NCBI GenBank assembly: GCA_951799425.1
Contig: OX637393.1
Span: 27,381,244-27,445,243, forward strand
DNA length: 64,000 nt
From: Ilex aquifolium
Lineage: Eukaryota; Streptophyta; Magnoliopsida; Aquifoliales; Aquifoliaceae
Direction of reading: 5' to 3'
Position numbers and translations under genes: made by a program
Notes under the pieces: model-generated
Databases searched by the model: none
Seen by the model: only the letters and a program-made list of their open reading frames with translations
What the model was told of the DNA's origin: nothing
Part shown: piece after piece, positions 22,919 through 35,141 of the stretch
Numbering within the stretch: position 1 is the first letter of the stretch
Layout: every line of letters begins with the position of its first letter

Positions 22919-24487
22919 CTTAAGGACACTCCCATTAGCCTCATTTCAATATTTCTAACCCTAGGAAGACTTAGAGAGGAGAAAGGAAAGGGAAAACACA
23001 AGATCAAGAGAGGATTTACACATTGAAGAGGATCAAAATCTCAAGTTCTTCAAGAACTCTAAGGAAGAAGAAGGTAGGGGATTTCTTCTCTTTCTCTTAC
23101 ATTGAGGTTAGGGTATTTATATATGTATGTTTTGGCTATCAATGGTATATATATGCTATGTAATCATCCTCTCTTAGGCTTTTTGACAAAGATTACATGT
23201 TTTACACAAAGTTAGGGTGGTATACCCATGAAATCCCTCTTTTGTTTGAAAAACCCTAGTTTTCAAGAGTGATGGGTTTTCCTTTTGAACTCTTCCTTTA
23301 TTCTTGATTTCAAAACTTTAGTGTTTCATATTGAACAACAAAATGGTATTTATGAGGATCTCTTGTACATTTTCTTATATTGCTCTTTGTACAACAACTT
23401 GAGAAAATTGGGGATTTTTAAGATATACTTGTAAATTGTGAAATTGGGTTTGGTATTGTATCTCTTATGAGTGTGGGATGACCATGGGTGGCCTTTGACG
23501 AGATATCGTAGAGTGGGTAGACGTGTTGCTTGCTCCGTGTGGGTGGGCATTTCTCCTACCACTCGTAGTGGGGTTAGTGCTTTGGTAAGACTAAACCGTT
23601 ATTGCTCACGGGTGCCGTGTAAGAGGGTTAGTATACTAATACCTGGGTTGGATACGTCACTGTCATTAGTGTGGCATACGCCCTTCCTAAAGGATGGATA
23701 TCTTTGATAAGATTTGTGTGGGTGTGTGTGGGTTAGATATTACTCAATGTGTCGATTCATGGGGTGTGCCTTACATCATGTTTGAGATACATATACATAT
23801 TGATGGATTGTTGTATTATTGTGGAAAATGGTTTCCTACAAGGACTTGTGGGAGTATGGGATTCCACAAGGTCTTGTGGGAAAATGGTTTATATTTTGGA
23901 AAATGGATATGTATTGGATCTTGGTTTCTTTTACTGTTTATTTAAATCACTGTTGCTACTTAAACTTGAGATCCATTTTAAAATGTCCCTGTTTTACTTC
24001 AAAGATTATGTATGTTATTTGTAAAATGAGACCGGCCATTTTATATGTTTTTATAAACCTTGTTCGAGTTTGGGAGGAATGTTGCTACGGAGCTTAGTGC
24101 TCAACCCCTACAAATTACATTTTTCAGATACGGTGCTAGAGGAGAACCTCGGAGTTGACGAGCAGGGGTATTGGGAGGCCCGATTCGAGGGAAATCTAGA
24201 TCCCGAGGTGGACATATAGAGATATAGTTTCTTTTGCACTAGACTAGAGAATTTATTTTGAGATCATGTATCGTCTAGTAATCTGTTTATTCCGCTGCTA
24301 AGTTTAAGTATAATTCTTTTGAAATGTATTTGACATAGCTTGGCTTATTCTTTTGGGATGACATTGTAAATTTTATGGATGATGAATGGAAAAATTTTCT
24401 TATTGATGGATTATCTTAGTGCTCTCATTATGTAAATGGTTTTAGAATGTAATGCCGTCCAGGGTGTGTTTTGGGGTGTTACAAAAA

Positions 24488-24500
24488 TGGTATCAGAGCC
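24488..24500 (+). other. C1 primer binding site (initiator tRNA-Met)
   Basis: TGGTATCAGAGCC lies four bases after the 5' LTR end, the standard plant tRNA-Met primer site. Confidence 0.85.
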
Positions 24501-24616
24501 CAGGCTTTAGGTCTTACATGGGAGCTGTAGGTTATGGATTCTCACTAGAAAAGTATTACTAGGTCGGACGAAACTTTTGATCTAGATTTTACACGAGTTG
24601 TATACTTGGGATTAAA

Positions 24617-25873
24617 TTGACTATTAGGATGTCTTGTACATCAATGAAACTAAATTATAAATTGATGTGTAGGATGGACGGTGAACGTGTACGTGGACGA
24701 GGGTGTGGTCGTGGTCGTGGAGGTCAAACAAACCCACCACCGCCACCACCTCCCGATGCAATTAATGGCATCTATCAGTGTTTGAGGGAGCTCACCACTC
24801 TGGTACAACGCCAGAATGGGAACAACCATAACGGTGGGGCTCATCCACTAGCCCAAGTACCGGGCAACGGAGAGGAGAATAGGAGAATGGTAGTTCTCCG
24901 AGAGTTTCTGAGGCAACACCCGCCTACTTTCCAAGGGAGCTCTAACCCCTTGGATGCAGATAAATGGATCCGCCGAGTGAAGAAGATATGTGATGGCATG
25001 GGGATAGCCGAGGATCTTCGGGTCGGCTTGGCGACTTATCTATTCGAGGGGGAGGCCGACCATTGGTGGGACTCAGTGAAAAGAAGGAGGACCACGGATG
25101 CACTCACTTGGGAGGAATTTGACCAAATTTTCCAAGACAAGTACTTTCCGGAATCAGTAAGAGACAGAATGAAGGCCGATTTCCTTGCTCTCCGACAGGG
25201 CAGCATGACGGTGACCGAGTACGAGAGGATTTTCGATGAGCTATCTCGTTATGCTACAGAGTTTATATCTACTGAGGCCAGCAGGGCCAAGCGCTTTGAG
25301 CAGGGCTTGAGGCCTGCTATCCGGGAGAAGCTGGTGGCTCTCAAGATCCGGGAGTATGGGGACCTAGTTGACCGAGTTGCATTGGTGGAGAGAGATATAG
25401 AGGACAGCCAGCGGCGACAGAGCTTCGCGAGAGGAGGTCCGATCAAGACGAACCCTGGCACCAGTGGAGTGTAGCGAGTAGCACCATACCGAAGTCCAGA
25501 CCAGGCAGGTGGACAGAGACTTCTGACAGCTCGAGGAGATGAAGTGACTCAGACTAGAACAAGAACTGACCAGCGCCAATGCTTTGCATGCGGAGAGTAT
25601 GGGCACTTCAAACATAGGTGCCCCTCGTTTCCCCCAAGGACCAAACAAGTAACCAAGCAAGTACCAGCAAACAAGCCACCTCTACAAAGGCCAGCACAGC
25701 AGATACCTCAGATAGCTCGAGGAGCGGGAGGCGTACCAGAGAGAGTAGGCATGGATGCACGCCGATGCTTCGCCTGTGCAGGTGTTGGGCACTTCAAAGA
25801 TAATTGTTCCTTGCTTTCTACCAAGACCAACCAAGCAACTGGGCGAGTGAATGCAAACAGGCCACCGCTATGA
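24617..25873 (+). pseudogene. C1 gag with two zinc knuckles, one internal stop
   Basis: This encodes the structural gag protein, which packages element RNA into particles. The first 285 residues start at the first methionine after the primer site. They carry a short GR-rich stretch (about 26-35), a run of seven prolines, and the retrotransposon gag domain (about 80-210) with EADHWWDSVK and TWEEFDQIFQDKYFP. A stop at 25472-25474 is followed in the same frame by two CX2CX4HX4C knuckles, CFACGEYGHFKHRC near 25580 and CFACAGVGHFKDNC near 25770, up to the stop at about 25873. The stop separates capsid from nucleocapsid, so this copy is probably defective unless read through. Confidence 0.88.
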
Positions 25874-25964
25874 CAGCCACTACCACCACAGAGACCGTTA
25901 CAAGCTCATGCCCCCGGTGGCGCCAATCAAGGAAGGGTTTTTGCTTTGACTCAACCGGAGGAAG

Positions 25965-26170
25965 ATGCCTCCAACGCCGTTGTGGAAGGTATTGTTCTTC
26001 TCTACCATTTCTTGGGCCCGAATTTTATTGGATTCCTACGCGACTTATTCCTTTCTACGTACCGTGTACGCTGTGGAATTGGGATTGGGTTTCGAGGAAA
26101 TAGAACTTATTGTATATGTTAACTTACCTACGGGAAAACAAGGGGATACCAGTAGGGTTTATTTATATGT
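25965..26170 (+). pseudogene. C1 protease remnant
   Basis: In a different frame from gag, the segment ARILLDSYATYSFLRTVYAV corresponds to the protease active site, which in the relative at position 40-60 reads DPGATHSF. Here the glycine is replaced by tyrosine (DSYAT), so catalysis is unlikely. Homology fades after about 26170, where LTR-like repeat sequence begins. Confidence 0.7.
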
Positions 26171-26189
26171 AATCTTTGAATCTAATTTA

Positions 26190-27600
26190 TATCTACTTGC
26201 TAGGGAATCATCATGTCTTGCCATTCTGGATTATACTACCTTGTTCCAAAATATATTATGGTTGGGTAAACCCTAAATCTTTTCTTATGCCTTCAAACCC
26301 TAGTTTACAAAGGAGATGTGTTTTTCTCTTAATTTATCATTTGCTCATGATTCCCGAACTTAAATATTATTTGTTCTAAGCTATGTTATGGGTGGGTGAC
26401 CACCAAATCCTTTTGGTATGCCCTTGAAATCCTAGTTTTCAAGGGAGATGTGTTTTCTATTTATCTTGCCTTTGTCATTGATTTCAAACCTTGATAGTCG
26501 TTTGTATCGATTCCAATATATGATTGTTACTTTATCTCTGATTCCAAGCTTGATATCCATTGTTATTGATCTCGAGACTTGATTGTTTCCTTGTCCTTAA
26601 TTTCCTAAGCTTAATGATCCATTTGTTCTTGATATCTAAATTTGATATGCACGTGGTAGTGACTATAACCCTTGTGATTCAATTATTCTCAATATTCAAT
26701 ACTTGATATTCTTTATTCTTGGTTCCAAGACTTGAGTGTTCTTTTGGTCTTGATTTCTAAGCTTCATAATCCTTTGTTCTTGATTTCACACCTTGATAGT
26801 CGTTTGTTGTTGATTTCCATACATGATTGTTCCGTTAAATCTTAATTTCTCATTTGTTCATGACTTTCAAACTTGATACGCCTTTATTCTTGATTTCCAA
26901 GCTTAATATTCATTGGCTCTTGATAGCCAAATTTGATATTCATTTGATTGATTCTAACTATTGTAATTCATGTATTCTTGATATTCAATACTTGACATCC
27001 TTTGGTTCTTGATTTCAAGACTTGGTTATTCCTTTGTTTTTAATTTCCCCAGGCTTGATGATCCATTGGTTCTTGATAGCCAAATTTAATATTCATTTGT
27101 TATTGATTCTAACCCTTGTGATTCATTTATTCTTGATATTCAATACTTGATATTCATTGGTTCTTGATTTCAAGACTTGACATTCAATTGCTCTTGATTT
27201 CAATACTTGATTTCTCCTTGTCCTTGAGTTCAAAACTTGATACTCTTAAGTTCTTGGTTACAAAGCTTGATATGCATCTGTTATTGACTCCAAGACTCGA
27301 TTGTTACTATGTTCTTGATTTCAAGCCGTGATTGTTTCTTATTTTGATTTCAAAGCTTGATATGGGTTTGTTATGGAATTCGAGACTTGATTGTTCCTTT
27401 ATTTTGGATTCCAAAAACTTGAGATTTGTTTGTTATTAATTTCAAACCTTACTTGTTCTTTTGTTCTTGATTTTCAAGCCTGATAGCCATTTATTCTTGA
27501 TTCCAAAGCTTGATTCTTTATTTACTCATGAATTCAAAACTCTAGTGATTGGTAGTGACCACTAAAATGGTATTTTCGATGATATTATGTTAATTTTTCT
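26190..27600 (+). repeat. LTR-derived degenerate tandem repeat replacing RT/integrase of C1
   Basis: About 1.4 kb is built of dozens of diverged copies of a 25-40 bp motif of the type TTCTTGATTTCAAGACTTGATA. The edges resemble the C1 LTR: near 26270-26450 phrases match LTR sequence around 23210-23290 (AAATCC...CCTAGTTTTCAAG), and 27530-27600 matches the LTR around 23310-23370 (CAAAAC...AGTG...AAATGGTATTT). It looks like an LTR segment amplified internally. No coding sequence is visible. Confidence 0.75.
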
Positions 27601-27734
27601 TAAATTATTTCGTTGAAAAAAAAAATGTATATGGATTTGGAAGCTAAAATGGGAGGACAAGTCTGGTTAGGTTTCAACTGTAACCTTTGGTGGAGGGTAA
27701 TTTATATCAGAGTGCGCAGCGAACTAACGGAGTA

Positions 27735-28273
27735 AGGACTACAATGGGAAAACTACGGAGAAGATTCAACTCATCCGAGAGAGGCTACGCACGGCGCAAA
27801 GTAGACAGAAGAGCTATGCGGACCATAGACGAAGATCCTTGGAATTCAAAGTGGGAGATTACATGTTTCCCAAGGGATCACAAAATAAGGGCATGTTTCG
27901 ATTCGGCAAGAATGAGAAGTTAGCGCCAAGATATACCGGACCGTTTGAAGTGATCAAAGCGGTAGGCAATGCGGCGTATCAACTTCGACCACCAGCCCAG
28001 CTATCCGGAGCACATGGCGTGTTTCACGTGTCGATGTTGAGAAAGTGTCAATCGGATGCAACGCCGGTCTTAGACTTGGAAGATATTGAAATTCAAGATG
28101 GAGCAACCTATGAAGAACAACCGGTGAAGATTCTCGACGCCAAAGAGAAGGTGCTCCGTAACAAAGTCATCCGACTAGTGAAGGTTTTGTGGCAACACCA
28201 TGGAGTGGAAGAAGCTACATGGGAACCGGAGCAAGAAATGCGGGAGAAGTATCCACATTGGTTCGCTACTTGA
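27735..28273 (+). pseudogene. C1 integrase C-terminus and chromodomain
   Basis: The first part (27735-27838) restarts in another frame with the integrase tail block ending SRQKSYADHRRR. A 144-codon frame then follows to the stop at 28271: FKVGDYMFPKG, APRYTGPFEVIKAVG, HGVFHVSMLRK, then the chromodomain-like tail NKVIRLVKVLWQHHGVEEATWEPE. Chromodomains in these elements steer integration towards heterochromatin (family knowledge). The catalytic core and zinc-binding domain are absent, so it cannot act as an integrase. Confidence 0.88.
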
Positions 28274-28300
28274 GGTAAGTTTCGAGGACGAAACTTTCTT

Positions 28301-28314
28301 TAAGGGGGGTGGAT
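28301..28314 (+). other. C1 polypurine tract
   Basis: TAAGGGGGGTGGAT lies directly before the 3' LTR start. Confidence 0.8.
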
Positions 28315-30592
28315 TGTAACACCCCACATTTTATTTTATATATATGTATATAGATATATAGTAAATAATTGTAGCAAAAATGTGGATATGTGTAATGATG
28401 TAAGAATGAACTATATAGGTTGTAATAGTAAGAGAAATGCTAGAGATGCATATTGATTGGGAAGTTGGAGTTTTCAAGACGTTTAAACTTGGAAAGGGTG
28501 ATTAGATGAATTTCTAAATATTTTTAGGTCAAAATAAGGTGTCCATTGAATCCGGAAGGTCGAACAACCTCGGGAGAGGTAATATGAGGTGTATTGGAAG
28601 TTAGGAAGTATTTTGGAGAAAAGACACACTTAGAGAGAATTTGGGTAAAAAGGAGTTGGGACACCTTCTAGTATTTTGATCATAACTTTTTATCCTTATG
28701 TCCAATTGATTTGAAATTTGGACAATAGATAGTAGACATCCAGGGCTACAAAAGTGTATCTCACGAAAATTTTCCAAAGCAATCTCTAAATAGGCCAAAA
28801 ATTCACTGGAAGTTTCAGCAGAAACAGGAATTCCGTTCGAACGTGAATCGACGTTCGAACGTGAATCGATGTTCGAACGTGAATAAACGTTCGAACGAAA
28901 GTGCGTTCCAGTACTCTTTGTCTGATGGAAAAACAAAAGTACTGGGAGTGATGAACGTTCGAACGCCAATGACATTCGAACGTGACTTGCGAATTCTGAA
29001 CTTCAGAATCGCGCACAGGAGGTCATTTCTTCCACTATAAATACTTAAGGACACTCCCATTAGCCTCATTTCAACATTTCTAGAGAGGAGAAAGGAAAGG
29101 GAAAACCCAAGATCAAGAGAGGATTTAGACATTGAAGATGATCAAAATCTCAAGTTCTTCAAGAACTCTAAGGAAGAAGAAGGTAGGGGATTTCTTCTCT
29201 TTCTCTTACATTGAGGTTAGGGTATTTATATATGTATGTTTTGGCTATCAATGGTATATATATGCTATGTAATCATCCTCTCTTAGGCTTTTTGACAAAG
29301 ATTACATGTTTTACACAAAGTTAGGGTGGTATACCCATGAAATCCCTCTTTTGTTTGAAAAACCCTAATTTTCAAGAGTGATGGGTTTTCCTTTTGAACT
29401 CTTCATTTATTCTTGATTTCAAAACTTTAGTGTTTCATATTGAACAACAAAATGGTATTTATGAGGATCTCTTGTACATTTTCTTATATTGCTCTTTGTA
29501 CAACAACTTGAGAAAATTGGGGATTTTTAAGATATACTTGTAAATTGTGAAATTGGGTTTGGTATTGTATTTCTTATGAGTGTGGGATGACCATGGGTGG
29601 CCTTTGACGAGATATCGTAGAGTGGGTAGACGTGTTGCTTGCTCCGTGTGGGTGGGCATTTCTCCTACCACTCGTAGTGGGGTTAGTGCTTTGGTAAGAC
29701 TAAACCGCTATTGCTCACGGGTGCCGTGTAAGAGGGTTAGTATACTAATACCTGGGTTGGATACGTCACTGTCATTAGTGTGGCATACGCCATTCCTAAA
29801 GGATGGATATCTTTGATAAGATTTGTGTGGGTGTGTGTGGGTTAGATATTACTCAATGTGTCGATTCATGGGGTGTGCCTTACATCATGTTTGAGATACA
29901 TATACATATTGATGGATTGTTGTATTATTGTGGAAAATGGTTTCCTACAAGGACTTGTGGGAGTATGGGATTCCACAAGGTCTTGTGGGAAAATGGTTTA
30001 TATTTTGGAAAATGGATATGTATTGGATCTTGGTTTCTTTTACTGTTTATTTAAATCACTGTTGCTACTTAAACTTGAGATCCATTTTAAAATGTCCATG
30101 TTTTACTTCAAAGATTATGTATGCTATTTGTAAAATGAGACCGGCCATTTTATATGTTTTTATAAACCTTGTTCGAGTTTGGGAGGAATGTTACTACGGA
30201 GCTTAGTGCTCACCCCCTACAAATTACATTTTTCAGATACGGTGCTAGAGGAGAACCTCGGAGTTGACGAGCAGGGGTATTGGGAGGCCCGATTCGAGGG
30301 AAATCTAGATCCCGAGGTGGACATATAGAGATATAGCTTCTTTTGCACTAGACTAGAGAATTTATTTTGAGATCATGTATTGTCTAGTAATCTGTTTATT
30401 CCGCTGCTAAGTTTAAGTATAATTCTTTTGAAATGTAATTGTCATAACTTGGCTTATTCTTTTGGGATGATATTGTAAATTCTATGGATGATGAATGGAA
30501 AAATTTTCTTATTGATGGATTATCTTAGTGCTCTCATTATGTAAATGGTTTTAGAATGTAATGCCGTTCATGGTGTGTTTTGGGGTGTTACA
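28315..30592 (+). repeat. 3' LTR of C1 (family A)
   Basis: Starts TGTAACACCCCACATTTTA and ends GGGGTGTTACA, 2278 bp. It is nearly identical to the 5' LTR apart from scattered substitutions and a 16-bp deletion near 29080. TATA box at 29036-29043. Palindromes at 28834-28843, 28851-28862, 28870-28880, 28887-28897, 28954-28964 and 28972-28983. Confidence 0.93.
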
Positions 30593-30597
30593 TCTTG

Positions 30598-31300
30598 GAT
30601 CCAAGAATTCTTGAATTTCTTGCTCAATATAATGTTTTAAGGATTTTTGTTCAGTAAAAACCTGTAAAAGATGATGGGCAAGTGTTTAATCGGAGCAAAA
30701 TCGAAGAAAAGTTAATGGGTGAAGCGAATCTGAAGAGAGAAGGTGGAGAAATCTGCTGGTTTTTTGAATTTCTGCTGCAAGAGAACTGCTGGACTATTCA
30801 GTTTCATGAATTGTGGGTTTTATACTGGTCAGTACCATCCGGACGATGCTGATCCTCTGGAATTTGCTCAGGCTTCCTGGCTGCTAATCCTTAATCTTCT
30901 CCAGATTTCCAGCTTCAGTTTTCAACCTGCAGTTACAAATAATCAATTTAAATTCAAAAATCTTCACATTTAACTATCTAAAAACTTAAATTGCAAATTA
31001 ATACATTAAATTATAGTTATAAACATTCATACACACCCTCAGATTATACAACTTTGATCATAGTTAATTTTAATCGAAATCTTCTAAATAGAGAACATTA
31101 GTGAACCGATTAATTCCATGTCGCACTTATCTTGAAAGCGTGGGACTGGAATAGTATGACGTCTCTAGATAATCCTTACTCTGCCAATACTTAATACAGT
31201 CAAGATGATTTAATGCTCGACCTGAAATTGGTTCGACACATTGATTAAATTCTCTCAGATGCATTAATCGATCGCACTTTACACAACCACCGAGTCAATT
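30598..31300 (-). mobile_element. Minus-strand Athila-like element, N-terminal ORF piece and spacer
   Basis: Next to C1, the minus strand near 30598-30680 is open in phase with the Athila-type ORF (for example EQEIQEFLDP), so it is probably the N-terminal part of that ORF. The rest, to 31300, is AT-rich with no recognisable gene. Confidence 0.45.
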
Positions 31301-34090
31301 TGCTCGTCAGCGTTTGGCAAATGAACTTTTCCCGCACAAAGGTTTTGCTTGACTACCAAAAATTTCTAATTTTTTTACAACCTTTACTTTTGCTATGATC
31401 AAAGAATGTATATTGAAAAGAATCATTATCCGGTTCTTTAACGTCTGCCGGTCACAAAGACGAAAATAGATTGCTCCCTTCCCCCAACCTAAATTTAACA
31501 TTGTCCTCAATGTATAACACTGTGAAGTAAAATTATTGACAATTAAGATCTGGAGGCGAGACCAATCTACAGTGTCAAACTCTAATCTGTAAAACAAACA
31601 ACAAACAGTTAGTACTACTATTTACAATCAAACATTCATAATAACTTCTCAAGACACATATTTTGGTTCCATTAACTGAATGGAATCCACATTTTGAACA
31701 AATCCATCATGATATGGCTTAAGTTCAACTACCCTATGTTTAAAAACTTGTTCAACAATGTAGGGGTTGTCCATCTTGATCTCAACTTTCCAGGAAATAT
31801 GCGGAACCTTGAATTATATAACAAAATTTTTTGAGAAGGAACAAAGGATTTTCGCACAATATTTTTATCATGAAAAATTTTCATTCTGGACTTAGAAATC
31901 TTTGCATTTTCATATGCTTCATTTCTCAGTTCTTCCAATTCATTAATCTGAAGTTTGCGGGATGCACTTGCTTTGTCAATATCAAAATTCATTATTTTGA
32001 TTGTCCAGTATACTCGATGTTCCAATTCCACAGGCTAGTGACATGGTTTACCATAAAATAGTAGATAAGGAGACATTCCCAAAATAGTTTCGTATGCAGC
32101 TCGGTAAGCCCAAAGCGCATCAGTCAGTCTTAAAGACCAATCTTTGCGTTACGGACTAATTGTTTTCTCCAAAATATATTTTATCTCCCCAATTCAACTT
32201 GTCCACTTGTCTGGGGATGATAAGGGGCATATATTTTATGGGAAATCAAATACATTTTCACTAGGTTTTCAAATACTTTATTACAAAAATGTGTACCCCC
32301 ATCACAAATAATGGCTCGAAGAATTCTGAACTTAGACAAAATATTTGTTTTAAAAACATGATCAATGTACGGTGATCATTGTTTTGACAAGGAATTGACT
32401 CCACCCATTCGAAAACATAATCAACGACAATCAAAATGTACAGATGTCCAAAGGATGGGGCAAATGGTCCCATAAAATCGATACCCCAACAATCAAAATT
32501 TTCAATAATGAAAATCGGGTTCAAAGGCATCCTGTTTCTTTTTGAAATATTTTTCATTCTTTGACATTGGTCATGATTTAGACAAAACATATGTACATCC
32601 TTGAAAAGAGTGGGCCAGTAAAATCCACACTGCAAAATTTTAGCAGCGATTTTCTTTGAAGAAAATATCGTCCACAAGCTTCAGAGTAGCAAAATGAAAT
32701 GATTTGACTTATCTTATGATTGGGTACACAACGTCTTATTATCTGATTTTTGCAATATTTAAACACTTAAGGATCTTTTCAAAAGAAAATTCGTACCTCA
32801 TTTAAAAATTTCTTCTTGTCGGTCAAAGTATAATGAAAAGGAATGATACCTATGGCTAAATAATTGTCTATATCTGCATACCATGGTACTTCAGTTACTG
32901 CAAATAATTGCTCATCTGAAAAAGTTTCTTTGATTGGCATTGACTCTTCTTTTGTATATTAATTCAGCCTTGATAGATGATCAAGTACCACATTTTCAAC
33001 TTTTTTCTTGTCTTTGATGATAAGATCAAATTCTTAAAGCAACAGTATCCATCGTAGGAGACGTGGTTTAACATCCTTCTTGGTAAGCAGATATTTCAAG
33101 ACTGCATGATCAGTAAACACATAATTGAGAATCCAACTAAATATGATCAGAATTTATCTAAACAAATACTACAACAAGCAATTCTTTTTCTGTAGTAGAA
33201 TAATTCATCTGTGTATTATTCATAATTTTGCTTGCATATTAAATCAGATAGGGTCTTTTATCTTTCCTTTGACCTAAAATAGCTCCTACTGCATAATCAC
33301 TAGCATCACATATTAATTCAAAAGGTAAAGACCAATCAGGAGGTTGCATAACTGGTACAAAAATAAGCATGCTTTTGAGTTTATTAAATGCTGATTGACA
33401 TGCATCATTTCAGTCAAATGGTTCATCCTGACATAGAAGATTACACATTGGTCTGGATATCAAACTAAAATTTTTAATGAATCTTCTGTAGAATCCTACA
33501 TGACCTAGAAAGGATCAAATATCTTTTACAATCTTAGGTGAAGGGAGATTGGCTATTAAATCAATCTTCGACTTATCAACTTCAATTTCCTCTGTAGAAA
33601 TTATATGTCCTAAAACAATGCCCTGTGTAACCATGAAATGACATTTTTTTCCAATTTAAAACAATTCCTCACATCGAGTAAAGACCTTTTCAAGATTTTC
33701 TAAACATAACTCAAATGAATCTCCATATATAGAAAAATCATCCATAAAAACGTCCAAAAATCACTCCAACATATCACCAAAAATGCTTAGCATACAGTGT
33801 TGAAAAGTGTCTTGAGCATTACACAATCCAAATGGCATTCTTTTATAAGCAAAAGTGTCAAAGGGACATGTAAACGTAGTTTTCTCTTGATCATCAATTG
33901 CTATTTCAATCTGGTTATAGCCGGAGTACCCATCCAAAAAATAATAATATGTATGTCCGTCTTTTCTGGTAAGAGAATTCAACTTCCGATAGTCAATACA
34001 CATATGACAACCAGTAACCGTACGCATAGGGACTAATTCATTTTCTTGGTTTCTCACTACCGTAACACCAGCTTTTTAGGTACTTATTGT
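31300..34090 (-). pseudogene. Athila-type pol, 3' half: RT, RNase H, integrase
   Basis: Minus-strand reading goes from right to left. RT at 33761-34057 has CIDYRKLN, FLDGYSGYNQIEIA and RMPFGLCNAQDTFQ, with about 20 residues missing after RKLNSLTRKDG. RNase H remnants lie at 32770-33700. The integrase zinc-binding and core domains lie at 32261-32700 (CQRMKNISKRNRMP, WGIDFMGPF). The integrase tail lies at 31729-32031 ([18 protein letters not shown]-like and [12 protein letters not shown]). A typical Athila ACATTGAGGACAATGTT motif plus GGTTGGGGGAAGGG follows at about 31480-31530. Many stops and frameshifts show it is dead. The left continuation is interrupted by C1 and the solo LTR. Confidence 0.85.
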
Positions 34091-34094
34091 TAAA

Positions 34095-34796
34095 CTAGGG
34101 ATGCTCCAATTGTTCCCTCAATTCCATGGAATGGCAAGTGAAAATTGCTATCTCTATATCAAGGAATTCGAGAAATTAGTTAGTACATTCCTGGAACAGA
34201 ATGTGCTGGAAAAAATGGCTCAAATGAAACTCTTCCCTTTCTCACTCAAAGATAAAGCAAAAAGTTGGCTGAATTCCTTGAAATCACGGATGATCTTTAT
34301 TTGGGATCAAATTCAAAAAGAATTTTTGACTAAATTTTTCTCTGTTTATAAAACTACTACTTTGAAAAAATAGATTCAAAATTTTGCTGAGAAACCAAAT
34401 GAGCAGTTTTATGAATGTTGGAAAAAATTTAAAGAGCTCTTAAACTCCATTCTACATCATGGCTTTGAATCGTGGCAAATGGTAACTTTCTTTTACAAGG
34501 GAATTACTCATGTGCATCTTCAGTTCATCGACATGATGTGGAATGGAGAGTTTCTACATAAAGAGTTTGAGGAGACTCTTGATTATTTTGATTGTGTGGC
34601 AGAGAGTGCCCAGTCATGGTACATCTCGGACCCTGCTAAACAATCAACATCATCAGTAGCCCCTCAATCGTCTGATGGACGAAAATATTTATTGAGAGAT
34701 CAAGATGATCTCCTAGCCAGGATTGCTAAACTTTCAAAGAAAGTGGAGTTTAGAGTTTCAAAAGGTCAACGAGGTGACCAATGTAACCAAGGCTGA
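34095..34796 (+). pseudogene. Athila-type gag
   Basis: Plus-strand gag fragment of an Athila-lineage element: FHGMASENCYLYIKEFEKLV, FPFSLKDKAKSWLNSL, then after one stop (34371) the same frame continues with FAEKPNEQFYECWKKFKELL and HHGFESWQMVTFFYKGI, to 34794. No LTR or primer site lies on its left. It abuts a minus-strand Athila pol head-to-head at about 34090. Confidence 0.8.
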
Positions 34797-35141
34797 TGAC
34801 CCTTGCTCGATTTGTGAATCCAATGTGTAGGGCTATGCATGAGCAGGCTAATGCATTTAATCAGCCAAAGCAGTCATCTTCTCTATACTCTAACCTACAA
34901 TCTGGGATAAAGATACCATCCCAACTTTAGTTGGAGATCTACAGTACCTCCTTACCAACCACCCCACAAAAGGAGCATTGATGACTTATTACAACAATAC
35001 ATTCAGAACCAGAATAACATTAACAATCAGAATTCTCAGACTCTGAATGAAATTAGGTCACAAATCACAAAGATTAATAGACTTTAAGGGCAATGCAACA
35101 AGAGAAAGGGAAATTCCCTGCTTAACCCCAAGGGTCAACAC

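Larger units (their letters stand above)
22190..24483 (+). repeat. 5' LTR of C1 (family A)
   Basis: Starts TGTAACACCCCGCATTTTG and ends GGGGTGTTACA, 2294 bp. The TATA box TATAAATA is at 22911-22918. It is the reference copy for family A in this window. It contains a 16-bp segment near 22960 that is missing from the 3' LTR. Confidence 0.93.
22190..30592 (+). mobile_element. Complete chromovirus C1 with both LTRs and target duplication TCTTG
   Basis: An 8403-bp LTR retrotransposon in the chromovirus lineage, flanked by TCTTG at 22185-22189 and 30593-30597. Order: 5' LTR, tRNA-Met primer site, gag, remnant protease, a repeat-filled gap where RT, RNase H and most of integrase should be, integrase C-terminus with chromodomain, polypurine tract, 3' LTR. 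The LTRs differ at about 1-2% of positions in the stretches I compared by eye, so the insertion looks young. It cannot transpose on its own. It sits within the Athila-type ORF of the minus-strand element. Confidence 0.93.

Noticed and set aside
23471-24097. Several overlapping open frames identical in both C1 LTRs (also at 29580-30206)
   Set aside because: They lie wholly in LTR sequence, overlap in different frames and show no protein family.
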